Shown: positions 8,856 to 17,599, numbered from the stretch's first letter. The stretch is 64,000 nucleotides of DNA from Shinella zoogloeoides (GCF_033705735.1 NZ_CP131131.1:806001-870000); one strand, 5' to 3'. The notes: generated from the sequence alone by a model not told the origin. A program made the numbers and translations.

Positions 8856-9641
8856 ATGTGGCAGGAAGAACGGCAGCAGAAAATTCGGACACTTCTGGCC
8901 GCCTATGGTCAGGTTTCCGCTGATCGCGTCGCCGAGGAATGCGGTGTGTCGCGTGAGACCATCCGGCGTGATTTCGTGGAGATGGAGGCGGCGGGCGAGT
9001 TGAAGCGGCTGCGTGGCGGCGCCGTGCCGGTTACGCCTGAAGATCCTGCTTTCGACGTGCGCATCACGCAGCGGCTCAAGGAAAAAAGAGCGATCTGCGT
9101 GCGCGCGCTCTCCCTCCTGCACGACGGGCAGACGATCTTCATGGATGGCGGTTCGACGCTCTCCATCATGGCCGAGGAGATTGCCGGGCGATCGGGGCTG
9201 AGAGACCTGACGATCATCACCAACTCGCTCGAGATCGCCATGACGCTCGCCGAAAAGCCGGATGAGCCGTCCCGGGGGTTCAGGGTCGTCCTTTTGGGCG
9301 GGGACGTGAAACACAATCCGATCGAGACATACGGGCCTGCGACCATCAACGAGATACAGCGCTTCCGTGCAGACGTCTCGATCATATCGCCCTGGGGAAT
9401 TGATTTGCGGGGCGGGGCCATGGACCACTATGCGCACAGCGCCGAGGTGGCCCGGGCCATGACGGACAACGCCGCCACCCGGATCATCCTGGCTGATCAC
9501 TCCAAGGTGGGTGTTGCCGCAAGGGTGGCCTTTTGCGCGATCGAAGACATCGACTATCTGGTGGTCGATCCGAAGGCGCGGACAATTCCGGCCTTCGGTG
9601 CGTTTGCCGGTGCGGTGCCCGGCCTGATCGTCGCTGAGTGA
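8856..9641 (+). CDS. DeoR/GlpR family transcriptional regulator
   Basis: Cytoplasmic repressor of 261 residues. The N-terminal winged HTH (about residues 5-60: ERQQKIRTLLAAYGQVSADRVAEE then VSRETIRRDF, given as its two halves) is typical DeoR. The C-terminal DeoRC sugar-phosphate-sensing domain follows, with DGGSTL and the ILADHSKVG motif near residue 210. This family senses phosphorylated sugars or related phosphate esters, which fits the two phosphatases in the divergent operon. GCGGAG precedes the ATG. It ends 30 bases before the convergent gntR-type gene. Confidence 0.92.
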   Translation: MWQEERQQKIRTLLAAYGQVSADRVAEECGVSRETIRRDFVEMEAAGELKRLRGGAVPVTPEDPAFDVRITQRLKEKRAICVRALSLLHDGQTIFMDGGSTLSIMAEEIAGRSGLRDLTIITNSLEIAMTLAEKPDEPSRGFRVVLLGGDVKHNPIETYGPATINEIQRFRADVSIISPWGIDLRGGAMDHYAHSAEVARAMTDNAATRIILADHSKVGVAARVAFCAIEDIDYLVVDPKARTIPAFGAFAGAVPGLIVAE

Positions 9642-9671
9642 CGCCCGTTCCCTGGCTGAGCCAGAAGAGAT

Positions 9672-10403
9672 TTACCCCTTCGTTTTCATGTCCGCCGGTT
9701 CCGCCAGCAAGGCGCGGTAGCGATTGAGGCTTTCCTCCAGATGCGCGGCAAGGGCCTGTTTCGCGGCCCTGGCATCGCCTTGCGTGATCGCCGCGAGAAT
9801 GGCGGCGTGCTCCTTGTTGATCTTCTTCAAATAGGCATTGTAGGAGCGGCCGGACTGGCTGTGCTTCAGCACGAGATCGAAATTGATCTCGCCCATGACG
9901 GCTTCCAGGAAGCGCGGAAAATGCGGGTTGCGCGTCGCCCTGGCGATGGCGAGATGGAATTCGAAATCAGCGCGTGCCTCGATCTCGGCATTGTCGGTGT
10001 CGAGGTTCTCGATATGGTCGAAGGCGCGGGCGATCTCGGCGAGCGCTTCGGGCGTGCGCCGCTGGGCGGCAAGCGCCACCGACTGCATCTCGACGCCAAG
10101 CCGCAATTCCAGGATCTGCATGGCCGAACGGATATCGTCGATCCGGCTGATTTCGAAATTCAGCGTTCTCGCGTCCTTTTCCGTCACATACACGCCGGCG
10201 CCCTGACGGGCGGTGACACGGCCCGCAACCTTCAGCGAGGTCAGGGCTTCGCGGATGACGGTGCGGGAAACGCCGAATTCCTCGCAGAGCTGGGCGCTGG
10301 ACGGGATTTTTTCGCCTGGCGCATAGAGGCCGGAATCGATGCGTTCGACAAGTTTGGCGACGACGATTTCAGCGAGATTGCCGCGCTGCGTGATGACCGA
10401 CAT
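9672..10403 (-). CDS. GntR family regulator, FadR/FCD subclass
   Basis: DNA-binding regulator of 243 residues: N-terminal winged HTH (about 8-75, with PSSAQLCEEFGVSRTVIREAL) and a C-terminal all-helical FCD ligand domain (about 95-225) with the metal-type residues D/H in DFEFHLAIARATRN and a further HxxI near residue 195. FCD regulators respond to small organic acids such as lactate, glycolate or sugar acids. It lies 34 bases behind the YdiJ-type dehydrogenase gene on the same strand, so the two probably form one transcript divergent from two dehydrogenases. It most likely controls that divergent region. Confidence 0.92.
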   Translation of the reverse strand: MSVITQRGNLAEIVVAKLVERIDSGLYAPGEKIPSSAQLCEEFGVSRTVIREALTSLKVAGRVTARQGAGVYVTEKDARTLNFEISRIDDIRSAMQILELRLGVEMQSVALAAQRRTPEALAEIARAFDHIENLDTDNAEIEARADFEFHLAIARATRNPHFPRFLEAVMGEINFDLVLKHSQSGRSYNAYLKKINKEHAAILAAITQGDARAAKQALAAHLEESLNRYRALLAEPADMKTKG

Positions 10404-10437
10404 ATCGATACAGCCTCTGGGTTATTCCTGGCATTTA

Positions 10438-13400
10438 TCATACATCATACGTGGTATCTCTGCGGGAAGGAAGGCCAGGATTCCGTTGCAGAATGGTGCG
10501 GATGGCTTGAAGCGGGTGGGGAAGGCTGAGGCCGTCTATCGCCTTGGCCTGCGACCGGCAGGAATAGCCCGTCGCCATCACCATATCCGCAGCCCCGGTG
10601 GCGGCAAGCGCGGGTTGCCAGCTCATACCATAGAGCGTTTCCGATATTCCGCGGTTGCGCACCTCATGGCCGAATGTGCCCGCCATGCCGCAACAGCCTG
10701 TTTCGCCGACAAGCAGGTCCACGCCCAGTTTTTTAAATACGGCCTGCCACTGCCCGATGGCGGCCGGCGCGTTGGTGCGCTCCGTGCAATGGGCCATGAG
10801 CCGGTAGCTCCCTTGCTCATGAAGGGTGGACGAGGGGAGCCGGTCGAGCACGGTGGCCAGCCATTCCTGCGGCAAGAGAATGCGCGCCCGCAGGCCGGTG
10901 CCGGCATATTCGCTTCGAAAGGCAAGTGTCATGGACGGATCGATGCCGACGAGGGTTGCGCCGGCTTGCGCAAGCCGGTCCAACGCGGCGGCGGTGCGGC
11001 GTGCAGTCCTTTCGAAGGCGCCCAGATAACCATGGACGTGCAATGCCTTGCCGTTGACCAGCGGCGGCGCGATGAGCGGGGAAAAGCCGAGCAGCCGCGC
11101 CACTTCGATGGCGTCGAGAAGCACCTGCGGATCGAAGTGCTCGGTAAAGGCGTCCGGCACGAAAACGATGGTGTTCGCCAGAGCCGCTGCGTCGAGACGG
11201 GCCAGTTCTGCCGGTGTGGCGACGGGCATGTTCTGCCGGGCAAGCGCCCGCCGCGCCGATAGCGGTGGGAGAACGGGCAGCGCCGTAAGGCCCGCGCGAC
11301 GCATGGCGGCCTGCCCAGAAGACGAACTGATGACGGCATTATAGAGCGGCCGCATTCGCGCCATCCCCGGCAAGGTGGTTTCGATGGCGGCGACGAGCGG
11401 ATCTTTCAAAGGACGAAGATAGCGCTGGTAGTAGAGCGCGAGGAACTTGGCGCGAAATGCCGGCACGCTGACCTTGACGGGGCATTGCCCGGCACAGGCC
11501 TTGCAGGCAAGGCACGTATCCATTGCCGCGCGCACCTCATGGGAGAAATCGTTGCGATTGGCGGGATTGAGGCTGTTCCAGAGGCGGCCGGCGAAGCCGA
11601 ACGGGTTTCGCCGCGTGGCTTCCCGGCGCGGATCGACGCCTTTTTCCCCAAGCTGCCGCAGCCACTCGCGCATCAGCGAAGCGCGGCCCTTTGGCGAGAA
11701 GCGCCGGTCGCGCGTCGCCTTGTAGGAAGGACACATCAGCGTGTCCGCATCGAAATCGAAGCAGGCGCCGTTGCCGTTGCAATAGGCGGCGTTACCGAAG
11801 GTGGCGCGAATCTCGTCGCCTATGCTGCGGTCTATCGTGCCCCGCAGCGGAATCTCGTCGATTTTCGGCAGCGCCCTGCTTGCCGCCGCGACGATCTTGC
11901 CGGGGTTGAGCTGGCCGAGCGGGTCGAAGGCCGCCTTGATCTCCTGCAGGCGCGGATAGAGCGGCCCGAAAAACTCGGGCACATATTCCGAGCGCACACC
12001 TTTGCCATGTTCGCCCCAGAGGACGCCGCCATATTTGCGTGTCAAGGCCACGACGGCATCGCTGATCCGGCGAACGAGCGCAGCGTGCTCGGGGCGGGTG
12101 AGGTCGAGCGCCGGGCGCACGTGGAGCACCCCGGCATCGACATGGCCGAACATGCCGTAGGTGAGGTTCTCTCCGTCGAGTAGCGCCCGGAATTCCCGGA
12201 TATAGGCGGCAAGGTTTTCCGGCGGGACCGCGGTATCTTCCACGAAAGGAACCGGCCGTACCGGACCTTCGACATTGCCGAGCAGGCCGACTGCCCGCTT
12301 GCGCATCGCCCAGACGGCCTCGATCTCGGCCTTGCCATGGGTCGTCGTAAAACCCTTGCGGCCGGGAAAGGGATTGGCTTTCAGCGCCGCGGTCACGGCC
12401 GAGAGTTTCTCAGCCAGCTCCTGCGGCGTATCCGCGAGAATCTCGGCGATATTGATGCCGTTCGCGGCGCCATCCGCATCGTCGGGAAAGAAGGTCGCAA
12501 TGCGGGGCCAGATGATGTCGCCCTTGGCCAGCCGCAGCACCGTCTCGTCGATCGTTTCAACCGAGGCGACGTTGAGCGCGACGAGATTGCGTGCATCCTC
12601 GAGCGCCGCATTGAAATTGTCGTAGCGGATGTTGACAAGCGCCGCGTGCGCCGGAAGCGGCAGCAGATTGAGTTCAGCCTCGGCAATCATCGCCAGCGTG
12701 CCTTCGGAGCCGCACAACACCGCGTTGAGATCGAATCCGCCGTCTTTCCGGACCAGATGGGCGAGGTCGTAGCCTGTCATGAAGCGGTTGAGTTTCGGAA
12801 AGATGCGCTCGATATCGTCGCGGTCGTCGGCGGCGATGCGGGCAAGCGTGCGATGAATGTCGCCGATGCGGTCGCGCCGCATCTGCAGTGCCCGCAATTC
12901 CTCCTGGCATACCGGCCGGGAGGAAAAATCGGTGCCGTCCGTCAGGATGACACGCAGCCCCAGAACATGATTGCTTGTCTTGCCGTAGAGGCAAGACCCC
13001 TGGCCGCACGCATCCGTCGAAACCATGCCGCCGATCGTCGCCCGGTTCGAGGTGGAGAGTTCGGGAGCAAAGAACAGTCCATGCGGTGCGAGCGCCTTGT
13101 TGAGCTGGTCCTTGACGACGCCGGCCTCCACCCGCGCGACCCGGCGAACCGGATCGATCTCGAGGATGCGGTTCATGTGGCGCGAGCAATCGACGACGAT
13201 GCCCGTTGTCAGCGACTGGCCGTTGGTGCCGGTACCGCCGCCGCGCGGGGTGATCGCAACGCTCGAAAATTCCGGGCGGGCAAGCGCCCTGGCAATGCGC
13301 TTCAGGTCATCGACGTCCTTCGGAAAGAGGATCGCGGCTGGTTCGACCTGGTAGATGGAATTGTCGGTGGCGAAAACGGTCCTGTCCGCCGCCCCCTGTC

Positions 13401-13494
13401 CGATATCGCCCTTGAAGCCCGAGCCGGCGAGGTGTTGCACGAAGCCCTCGCTGAGGGAGGGCGCGCGCTGTGCGGAGGTCAGACGGGGAATCAT
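10438..13494 (-). CDS. ydiJ: FAD-binding and 4Fe-4S dehydrogenase, YdiJ-type (D-2-hydroxyglutarate dehydrogenase)
   Basis: Large flavoprotein of 1018 residues, the same length as E. coli YdiJ. The N-terminal FAD_binding_4 domain has PRGGGTGTNGQSL (about 83-95) and ELSTSNRATIGGM. Then come a FAD-linked oxidase C domain and a C-terminal Fe-S region with CLACKACAGQCPVKV (about residue 660) and the CCG motif GETGCCGMAGTFGHE typical of GlpC/LldE-like proteins. YdiJ oxidises D-2-hydroxyglutarate and passes electrons to the respiratory chain. Near-identity of the motif context with E. coli YdiJ (recalled) supports orthology, but a GntR regulator and two dehydrogenases beside it leave open another D-2-hydroxyacid substrate. 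Confidence 0.9.
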   Translation of the reverse strand: MIPRLTSAQRAPSLSEGFVQHLAGSGFKGDIGQGAADRTVFATDNSIYQVEPAAILFPKDVDDLKRIARALARPEFSSVAITPRGGGTGTNGQSLTTGIVVDCSRHMNRILEIDPVRRVARVEAGVVKDQLNKALAPHGLFFAPELSTSNRATIGGMVSTDACGQGSCLYGKTSNHVLGLRVILTDGTDFSSRPVCQEELRALQMRRDRIGDIHRTLARIAADDRDDIERIFPKLNRFMTGYDLAHLVRKDGGFDLNAVLCGSEGTLAMIAEAELNLLPLPAHAALVNIRYDNFNAALEDARNLVALNVASVETIDETVLRLAKGDIIWPRIATFFPDDADGAANGINIAEILADTPQELAEKLSAVTAALKANPFPGRKGFTTTHGKAEIEAVWAMRKRAVGLLGNVEGPVRPVPFVEDTAVPPENLAAYIREFRALLDGENLTYGMFGHVDAGVLHVRPALDLTRPEHAALVRRISDAVVALTRKYGGVLWGEHGKGVRSEYVPEFFGPLYPRLQEIKAAFDPLGQLNPGKIVAAASRALPKIDEIPLRGTIDRSIGDEIRATFGNAAYCNGNGACFDFDADTLMCPSYKATRDRRFSPKGRASLMREWLRQLGEKGVDPRREATRRNPFGFAGRLWNSLNPANRNDFSHEVRAAMDTCLACKACAGQCPVKVSVPAFRAKFLALYYQRYLRPLKDPLVAAIETTLPGMARMRPLYNAVISSSSGQAAMRRAGLTALPVLPPLSARRALARQNMPVATPAELARLDAAALANTIVFVPDAFTEHFDPQVLLDAIEVARLLGFSPLIAPPLVNGKALHVHGYLGAFERTARRTAAALDRLAQAGATLVGIDPSMTLAFRSEYAGTGLRARILLPQEWLATVLDRLPSSTLHEQGSYRLMAHCTERTNAPAAIGQWQAVFKKLGVDLLVGETGCCGMAGTFGHEVRNRGISETLYGMSWQPALAATGAADMVMATGYSCRSQAKAIDGLSLPHPLQAIRTILQRNPGLPSRRDTTYDV

Positions 13495-13528
13495 GGAGAG
13501 TCCAAAAAACGAGCTTGCGCTTCCTAAA

Positions 13529-13547
13529 ACTTATCATATAAGTGATA
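13529..13547. promoter_or_regulatory. Palindromic operator candidate for the GntR regulator
   Basis: ACTTAT-CAT-ATAAGT (13529-13543) is a perfect 6-bp inverted repeat, and overlapping it TATCA-N6-TGATA (13532-13547) is another. It sits in the 98-base divergent gap between the ydiJ-type gene and the first short-chain dehydrogenase, 34 bases before the former. FCD-type GntR regulators bind short AT-rich palindromes, so this is the best candidate site. Confidence 0.5.
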
Positions 13548-13592
13548 GCACACCAATGTAACGGCGCAACCCGAAATCACGAGGTCGTAAGC

Positions 13593-14342
13593 ATGAAGAA
13601 CCAGTCCGTTGTCATCGTCGGCGGCGCCTCGGGCCTTGGGCTCACTGCCGCCAAGCTGATGGTCGCGCAGGGCGCTGCGAAAATTGGCCTGATCGATCGC
13701 AATGAAGCGCTGCTTGCTTCGTCCGCCGCGGCGCTGGAGGCGCTCGGCGCTGAAGTGGCCACGGCTGTTGCCGACATCTCCCGTGCCGAGACGGCCCATG
13801 GCGGCTTCGAGTCGGTCGCGGCCAGGCTCGGCCGCGTCCATGCGCTGGTCAACAGCGCGGCCATCTATCCGCGCAAGCCTATCCTCGAAATCACCGACGA
13901 GGACTGGGATCTTGAAAACGCCATCAACGTCAAGGGCACCTATCATATGATGGTTGCCGCGGTGCGTCATATGCGCCAGTTCGTCAGTGCGCCCGAGGTG
14001 ACCGGCCGCATCGTCAATGTCACGTCGGTCGATGCCTTCAAGGCGCATCCGCAGAATGCCCACTATGCCGCAACGAAGGCTGCCGTGGTAAGCCTGACGA
14101 AGTCCTTCGCGCAGGAATGCGCCAGCGACCAGATCCTTGTGAACTCGGTCGCCCCGGCCGGCTTTGCCACCGACCGCGCCAAGGAACTCGGATTCCTGCC
14201 GGAACTCGCGAAGGCCAGCGCGCTCGGCCGTGCAGCCGAGCCGGTCGAGATGGCCGAATGGATCGTCATGATGGCGTCGAGCCGGAATACTTATGCGACC
14301 GGCGAAAACGTCGTCATCAGCGGGGGCTACATCTATGTCTGA
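13593..14342 (+). CDS. Short-chain dehydrogenase/reductase (SDR), NAD-type
   Basis: Soluble oxidoreductase of 249 residues. The cofactor motif [10 protein letters not shown] opens the Rossmann fold, and an Asp at the end of strand 2 (LIDRNE) suggests NAD rather than NADP. The catalytic Ser is in NVTSVDAF (about 150) and Tyr/Lys in HYAATKAA (about 162-166). The usual NNAG is NSAA. The start at 13593 follows GAGGT; an upstream in-frame ATG adds 17 residues that do not fit the fold. It overlaps the next SDR gene by 8 bases. It probably oxidises a hydroxyl of the compound that also feeds the divergent dehydrogenase. Confidence 0.9.
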   Translation: MKNQSVVIVGGASGLGLTAAKLMVAQGAAKIGLIDRNEALLASSAAALEALGAEVATAVADISRAETAHGGFESVAARLGRVHALVNSAAIYPRKPILEITDEDWDLENAINVKGTYHMMVAAVRHMRQFVSAPEVTGRIVNVTSVDAFKAHPQNAHYAATKAAVVSLTKSFAQECASDQILVNSVAPAGFATDRAKELGFLPELAKASALGRAAEPVEMAEWIVMMASSRNTYATGENVVISGGYIYV

Positions 14343-15078
14343 CGCCTACCGCACTGCCGTCGTCACCGGCGCCACCAGCGGTATCGGCAAGGCGATCGTG
14401 CCGATGCTACGCGCCCGCGGCCTCACGGTCTATGCCGTCGGCCGCAACGAGGCGCAGCTCGCCGAACTTGCCGATGCGACCGGCGCGCTTCCGGTGCAAG
14501 CCGACGTCCGGGATGCCGCGCGGATCGCGGCGGCCCTTGAGGGCGTCGAGGTCGATGTGCTCGTCAATAATGCCGGTATCCTTTCGACTCGCGCCGCCTT
14601 CCAGGACATCGATCCGGCCGAGATCGACGCGATGATCGACGTCAATCTCAAGGCGCCGTTGCACCTGACGCGCACCGTGCTTCCGGGCATGGTGGCGCGC
14701 AAGCGCGGTCACCTCATCTATATCGGCTCCAGCGGCGGGCAGGCGCCCTATCCGAACATGGGTGCTTACGGTGCTTCGAAAGCGGGGCTCAGCCTCTTCT
14801 GCGACAACCTGCGCTGCGATTTGCTTGGGACGTCCGTGCGGGTCAGCGAGATCGTGCCCGGCCGCGTGCAGACGGACCTCTATCGTACATCCATCGCCAA
14901 CAACCAGGCGCAGGCCGTGCTTTATGACGGCTACCGGCCGATCCAGCCGGAGCATATCGCCCGCATCGTCAGCGACGTCATCGCATTGCCCGTCTATGTG
15001 GATGTGGCACGCGTCGAGGTGTTTCCGACCGATCAGGCGACCGGCGGGGGAACGATGGTGAAGTTCGACGCGCAGTGA
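14335..15078 (+). CDS. Short-chain dehydrogenase, YdfG-like 3-hydroxy acid dehydrogenase
   Basis: Soluble SDR of 247 residues starting at an ATG inside the end of the previous gene. TGATSGIG is the cofactor motif and an Arg after strand 2 (AVGRNE) suggests NADP. It has NNAG (VLVNNAGI), a catalytic Ser in IGSSGGQ and YGASK. The C-terminal part, with [15 protein letters not shown] then [13 protein letters not shown], resembles E. coli YdfG, which oxidises serine and 3-hydroxy acids. The tight overlap with the first SDR points to consecutive steps. A ribosome-binding site is not distinct because the start lies in coding sequence. Confidence 0.88.
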   Translation: MSDAYRTAVVTGATSGIGKAIVPMLRARGLTVYAVGRNEAQLAELADATGALPVQADVRDAARIAAALEGVEVDVLVNNAGILSTRAAFQDIDPAEIDAMIDVNLKAPLHLTRTVLPGMVARKRGHLIYIGSSGGQAPYPNMGAYGASKAGLSLFCDNLRCDLLGTSVRVSEIVPGRVQTDLYRTSIANNQAQAVLYDGYRPIQPEHIARIVSDVIALPVYVDVARVEVFPTDQATGGGTMVKFDAQ

Positions 15079-15099
15079 CATCCGTCGGAAGGAGAGGCC

Positions 15100-15291
15100 A
15101 TGGTCGACAAGACTTGTGAGGAAAGGCTCCGGCCGGACCTCGTTCGCAACTATCGTCCCGTCGCGATCCGTTCCGTGGTCGCGGCGCATGCGATGCTTCC
15201 GAAGACACGCCCGGACGCCAATGCCGAACCTCCGGCACCTGTCTCGGGCTTTGCCCTTCCGGCCGGTTTCCACGATCCCCTTGAGGATTGA
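15100..15291 (+). CDS. Small hypothetical protein (63 aa)
   Basis: An open frame 21 bases behind the second SDR with a very strong ribosome-binding site (GGAAGGAGAGG, 4 bases before ATG), which is the main reason to call it. The product is basic in its first half (NYRPVAIRSVVAAH) and proline-rich in its second, with no signal peptide, membrane segment or known motif. Its position suggests it is the third gene of the SDR operon. I do not recognise a family. Confidence 0.55.
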   Translation: MVDKTCEERLRPDLVRNYRPVAIRSVVAAHAMLPKTRPDANAEPPAPVSGFALPAGFHDPLED

Positions 15292-15589
15292 GATTTGACG
15301 CCGACGGCGGGACGTTCTCGTCCTTGCGCGGCAGATTCCCGCTTCGGATTGTAAAAGAAAATCGCATAGTCGATGCCGCGAGGCGATCATTGCCGCCATC
15401 ACTTCACCGGAGCACAGCACGCAGCGGGAATATAGCAAGATACGCTTGGTGCCGTTCAGCGGGCACGCCCTCCGACGCCGTGCCGGATGAAAATCGGCGG
15501 CAGGTCGACATTTTTCAGCGAACCTCATCGCCGGTCTTCTCATTACTCTTGCAGGCACTCGTTCTGAAGAAGCACAGGAGAAGGCTGAT
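15292..15589. other. Intergenic region, nothing assigned
   Basis: 298 bases between the small SDR-operon gene and the DUF72 gene. No open frame here has a credible start and codon pattern, and I see no repeat. The stretch 15335-15370 is AT-rich (TTGTAAAAGAAAATC) and could hold the promoter of the downstream gene or an operon end. Confidence 0.3.
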
Positions 15590-16312
15590 TTGCCGATCGT
15601 TGCGACCGCCGCATGGTCGATCCCGAAGAAACTGGCTCACCTGTTTGCCCGGGAGGGAAGCGGTCTCACCAGATATGCATCCATGTTCGACGGTGTGGAG
15701 ATCAACTCGACTTTCTACTATCGGCACAAGACATCGACCTTCGCGCGGTGGGCCGAATCCGTGCCGGACCGCTTCCGGTTCTCGTTGAAGATTCCCAGAG
15801 AGATCAGCCATAGTCGCGCGATGAGGGAGATCGCCGGGCCATTCGATGCTTTCCTCGAAGATATCGCCCCGCTCGGTGAAAAACGCGGTCCCCTGCTGTG
15901 CCAGCTTCCGCCCTCGCTGACGTTCGATGCCGACAAGTTCGAGATAGCATTCAGGGCAATGCGAGATGCCGATACGGGGCCGATCGTCATCGAGGTGCGC
16001 CACAGGAGCTGGGCGTCCGACGAGGCATTGGATCTGCTTGAGAGATACGCGATCGATCGGGTTCTCGCCGATCCGGCGCTGGTGTGGCCGGCAGAGGGTT
16101 TCGCCGACCCGCCGCGATATGTTCGCCTCCACGGCAAGCCGAAGGTTTATTATTCGAGCTATACGGAGGAAGAGATAAGGTCGTTCCGGAACCTTGCGGC
16201 GCCCGATGGCTGGTGCGTCTTCGACAATACCGCCTCCGGAGCCGCGATCGAAAATGCACTGACGATGCTCGGGCGGCCCCTGCGGCCTGCGGAGACGAGA
16301 GTTCTCCGGTGA
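15590..16312 (+). CDS. DUF72 family protein
   Basis: Soluble protein of 240 residues of the YecE/DUF72 TIM-barrel-like family, whose biochemical role is not established. Hallmarks are FDGVEINSTFYY (about 25-36), FRFSLKIPREISH, GPLLCQLPPSL and VIEVRHRSW. I chose the TTG at 15590 because AGGAGAAGG lies 5-6 bases upstream and no in-frame ATG exists near this point; the product then lacks the first strand or two seen in some longer homologues. It is a single gene with no obvious operon partner. Confidence 0.85.
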   Translation: MPIVATAAWSIPKKLAHLFAREGSGLTRYASMFDGVEINSTFYYRHKTSTFARWAESVPDRFRFSLKIPREISHSRAMREIAGPFDAFLEDIAPLGEKRGPLLCQLPPSLTFDADKFEIAFRAMRDADTGPIVIEVRHRSWASDEALDLLERYAIDRVLADPALVWPAEGFADPPRYVRLHGKPKVYYSSYTEEEIRSFRNLAAPDGWCVFDNTASGAAIENALTMLGRPLRPAETRVLR

Positions 16313-16328
16313 ATATGCGTCTGCCTTC

Positions 16329-16511
16329 TCAGCGGCGCATTTTAGCCGGGACCTCCTCGTCGGGTACGGGAGTGACATCAGGCGCTTCTTCAGGGATGAC
16401 ATCAGGGCCCGGTTCTTCAATCGGGCGCTCGGGAATATCGGGCAAGGAATCCGGCGTTTCTTCCGGTGGAACCTCCACCGGCTTCTTCGGGTCTTTGGGA
16501 TCGATGAGCAT
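16329..16511 (-). CDS. Small acidic proline-rich protein (60 aa)
   Basis: Starts MLIDPKDPKKPVEVPPEE and is almost wholly Pro, Glu and Asp, so it is likely disordered and soluble. The start at 16511 follows a perfect GGAGG; a longer in-frame start at 16535 has no ribosome-binding site. An EcfG-like promoter (GGAAC-N16-GGTT) lies just upstream, which would put it in the alphaproteobacterial general stress response. No known domain is visible. Confidence 0.6.
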   Translation of the reverse strand: MLIDPKDPKKPVEVPPEETPDSLPDIPERPIEEPGPDVIPEEAPDVTPVPDEEVPAKMRR

Positions 16512-16535
16512 GGCGGCCTCCGGTTCATGTCGCAA

Positions 16536-16560
16536 AACCCGCCTTTCCCGACATTGTTCC
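16536..16560 (-). promoter_or_regulatory. EcfG-like (general stress sigma factor) promoter
   Basis: On the minus strand, GGAAC (16556-16560) and GGTT (16536-16539) are separated by exactly 16 bases, close to the EcfG consensus GGAAC-N16/17-CGTT with one mismatch in the -10. The predicted start of transcription falls about 18 bases before the 16511 start codon, leaving just enough leader for the GGAGG site. Confidence 0.4.
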
Positions 16561-16654
16561 GGCCGGTCATGGGCAGCGTCAGCCTTGCGCGGTCATTGAA
16601 ACCCTGCGGTCCCGCCCTAATCTTCAGACGTGTCAAACGCTAAAGGAGCTGTTC

Positions 16655-17113
16655 ATGGGCATTTTCAGCCGCATTAAGGAAAAACTTTTCGGTGGTTCGG
16701 CGGAGCAGCCGGAGCGGACCGTGACGGCGGGCGCCGGCAGCCCTGCAAGCGCCGATATGGCTGGGACGGCAGGCACCAATTCGAAGCTTGGCGACGAAGT
16801 CACTGCAACGCTCTCGGGTGCGCATTCCGAATCCGGCGTCTCGAAGCAGGCCGGGTCGGTCGACGTCGCGGCCGTCATGGATGCGGCGGTGAAGAAGAAC
16901 GGACAGAAACTCGACTGGCGTCGCTCGATCGTCGATATGATGAAGGCGCTCGATCTGGATTCAAGCCTGTCGGCACGCAAGGAACTTGCAGACGAGCTGG
17001 GCTATACGGGAGACAAGAACGATTCGGCGACCATGAATGTCTGGCTTCACAAGGCGCTCATGAAGGCGCTGGCCGACAATGGAGGAAAGGTGCCGGCTGA
17101 GTTGCTTGATTGA
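16655..17113 (+). CDS. DUF3597 domain-containing protein
   Basis: 152 residues. The N-terminus MGIFSRIKEKLFG is followed by a low-complexity Ala/Gly/Ser linker (about 15-65). The C-terminal DUF3597 domain (about 66-150) is very well conserved, with LDWRRSIVDMMKALDLDSS and ELADELGYTGD and ending NGGKVPAELLD. No enzymatic motif is visible and the family's role is unknown; homologues are often near stress genes. AAGGAG precedes the start by 8 bases. It is flanked by the two small Pro-rich genes, both on the opposite strand. Confidence 0.9.
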   Translation: MGIFSRIKEKLFGGSAEQPERTVTAGAGSPASADMAGTAGTNSKLGDEVTATLSGAHSESGVSKQAGSVDVAAVMDAAVKKNGQKLDWRRSIVDMMKALDLDSSLSARKELADELGYTGDKNDSATMNVWLHKALMKALADNGGKVPAELLD

Positions 17114-17217
17114 GTAACCGCCGATCCTCTGCCTCTGCCTCTGTCATCGTCAGGGCCAGCGCCCTGGCGATGAATTGACGCCGGGAACGGAACATAGGAC
17201 CGACGCGATCAGCGGCA

Positions 17218-17454
17218 TCACGATGCCGAAGCCGATTTTGTCGGGTGCCGCGGCGCCTCGGTGTTGATGCGGGTCTTGTTCTCCGTTAGCGGCAAAACCT
17301 CCGGTTTGGGACGGCTTTCGGCCGAGAATTTGTGCGGCCGCGGCGGTTTCCGGTCGGATGCCGCAATGGGTGTTCCGTTGGGAACGCTGCCCGGGTGAGG
17401 GTCCTCGACCTCGGTGGCGGATGCTTGCGATGCCGTGTTCTTCGGATCAACCAT
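17218..17454 (-). CDS. Small hypothetical Pro/Lys-rich protein (78 aa)
   Basis: The open frame begins at an ATG 6 bases after AGGAGATG, a strong ribosome-binding site. The product (MVDPKNTASQASATEVEDPHP...) is hydrophilic, proline- and lysine-rich and probably disordered, like its neighbour at 16329-16511. A weak EcfG-like arrangement, GGAAC-N17-CATT, lies upstream (17480-17505 on the minus strand). No family recognised. Confidence 0.5.
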   Translation of the reverse strand: MVDPKNTASQASATEVEDPHPGSVPNGTPIAASDRKPPRPHKFSAESRPKPEVLPLTENKTRINTEAPRHPTKSASAS

Positions 17455-17599
17455 GGATGCATCTCCTCTTTTCGAGGTAAATGCGCGCGCGGCTCCCGAG
17501 GTTCCGGGAAGGGGTATTTCGGCGGCGCAGGGATGCGCCGGAGTGGAGCCTCACGCCCAATGCCGGATCCGGCCATTGTCCGTTGGTTTCAGTCCGGAT

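Noticed and set aside
10421..10460. Second GntR operator at the ydiJ/gntR junction (ATCATACATCATACGTGGTAT)
   Set aside because: Only fragmentary symmetry; it overlaps the end of the coding sequence and matches the divergent-gap palindrome poorly.
12337..13527. 396-codon plus-strand frame opposite the YdiJ-type gene
   Set aside because: It is a shadow frame without motifs; the minus-strand product matches YdiJ along its length.
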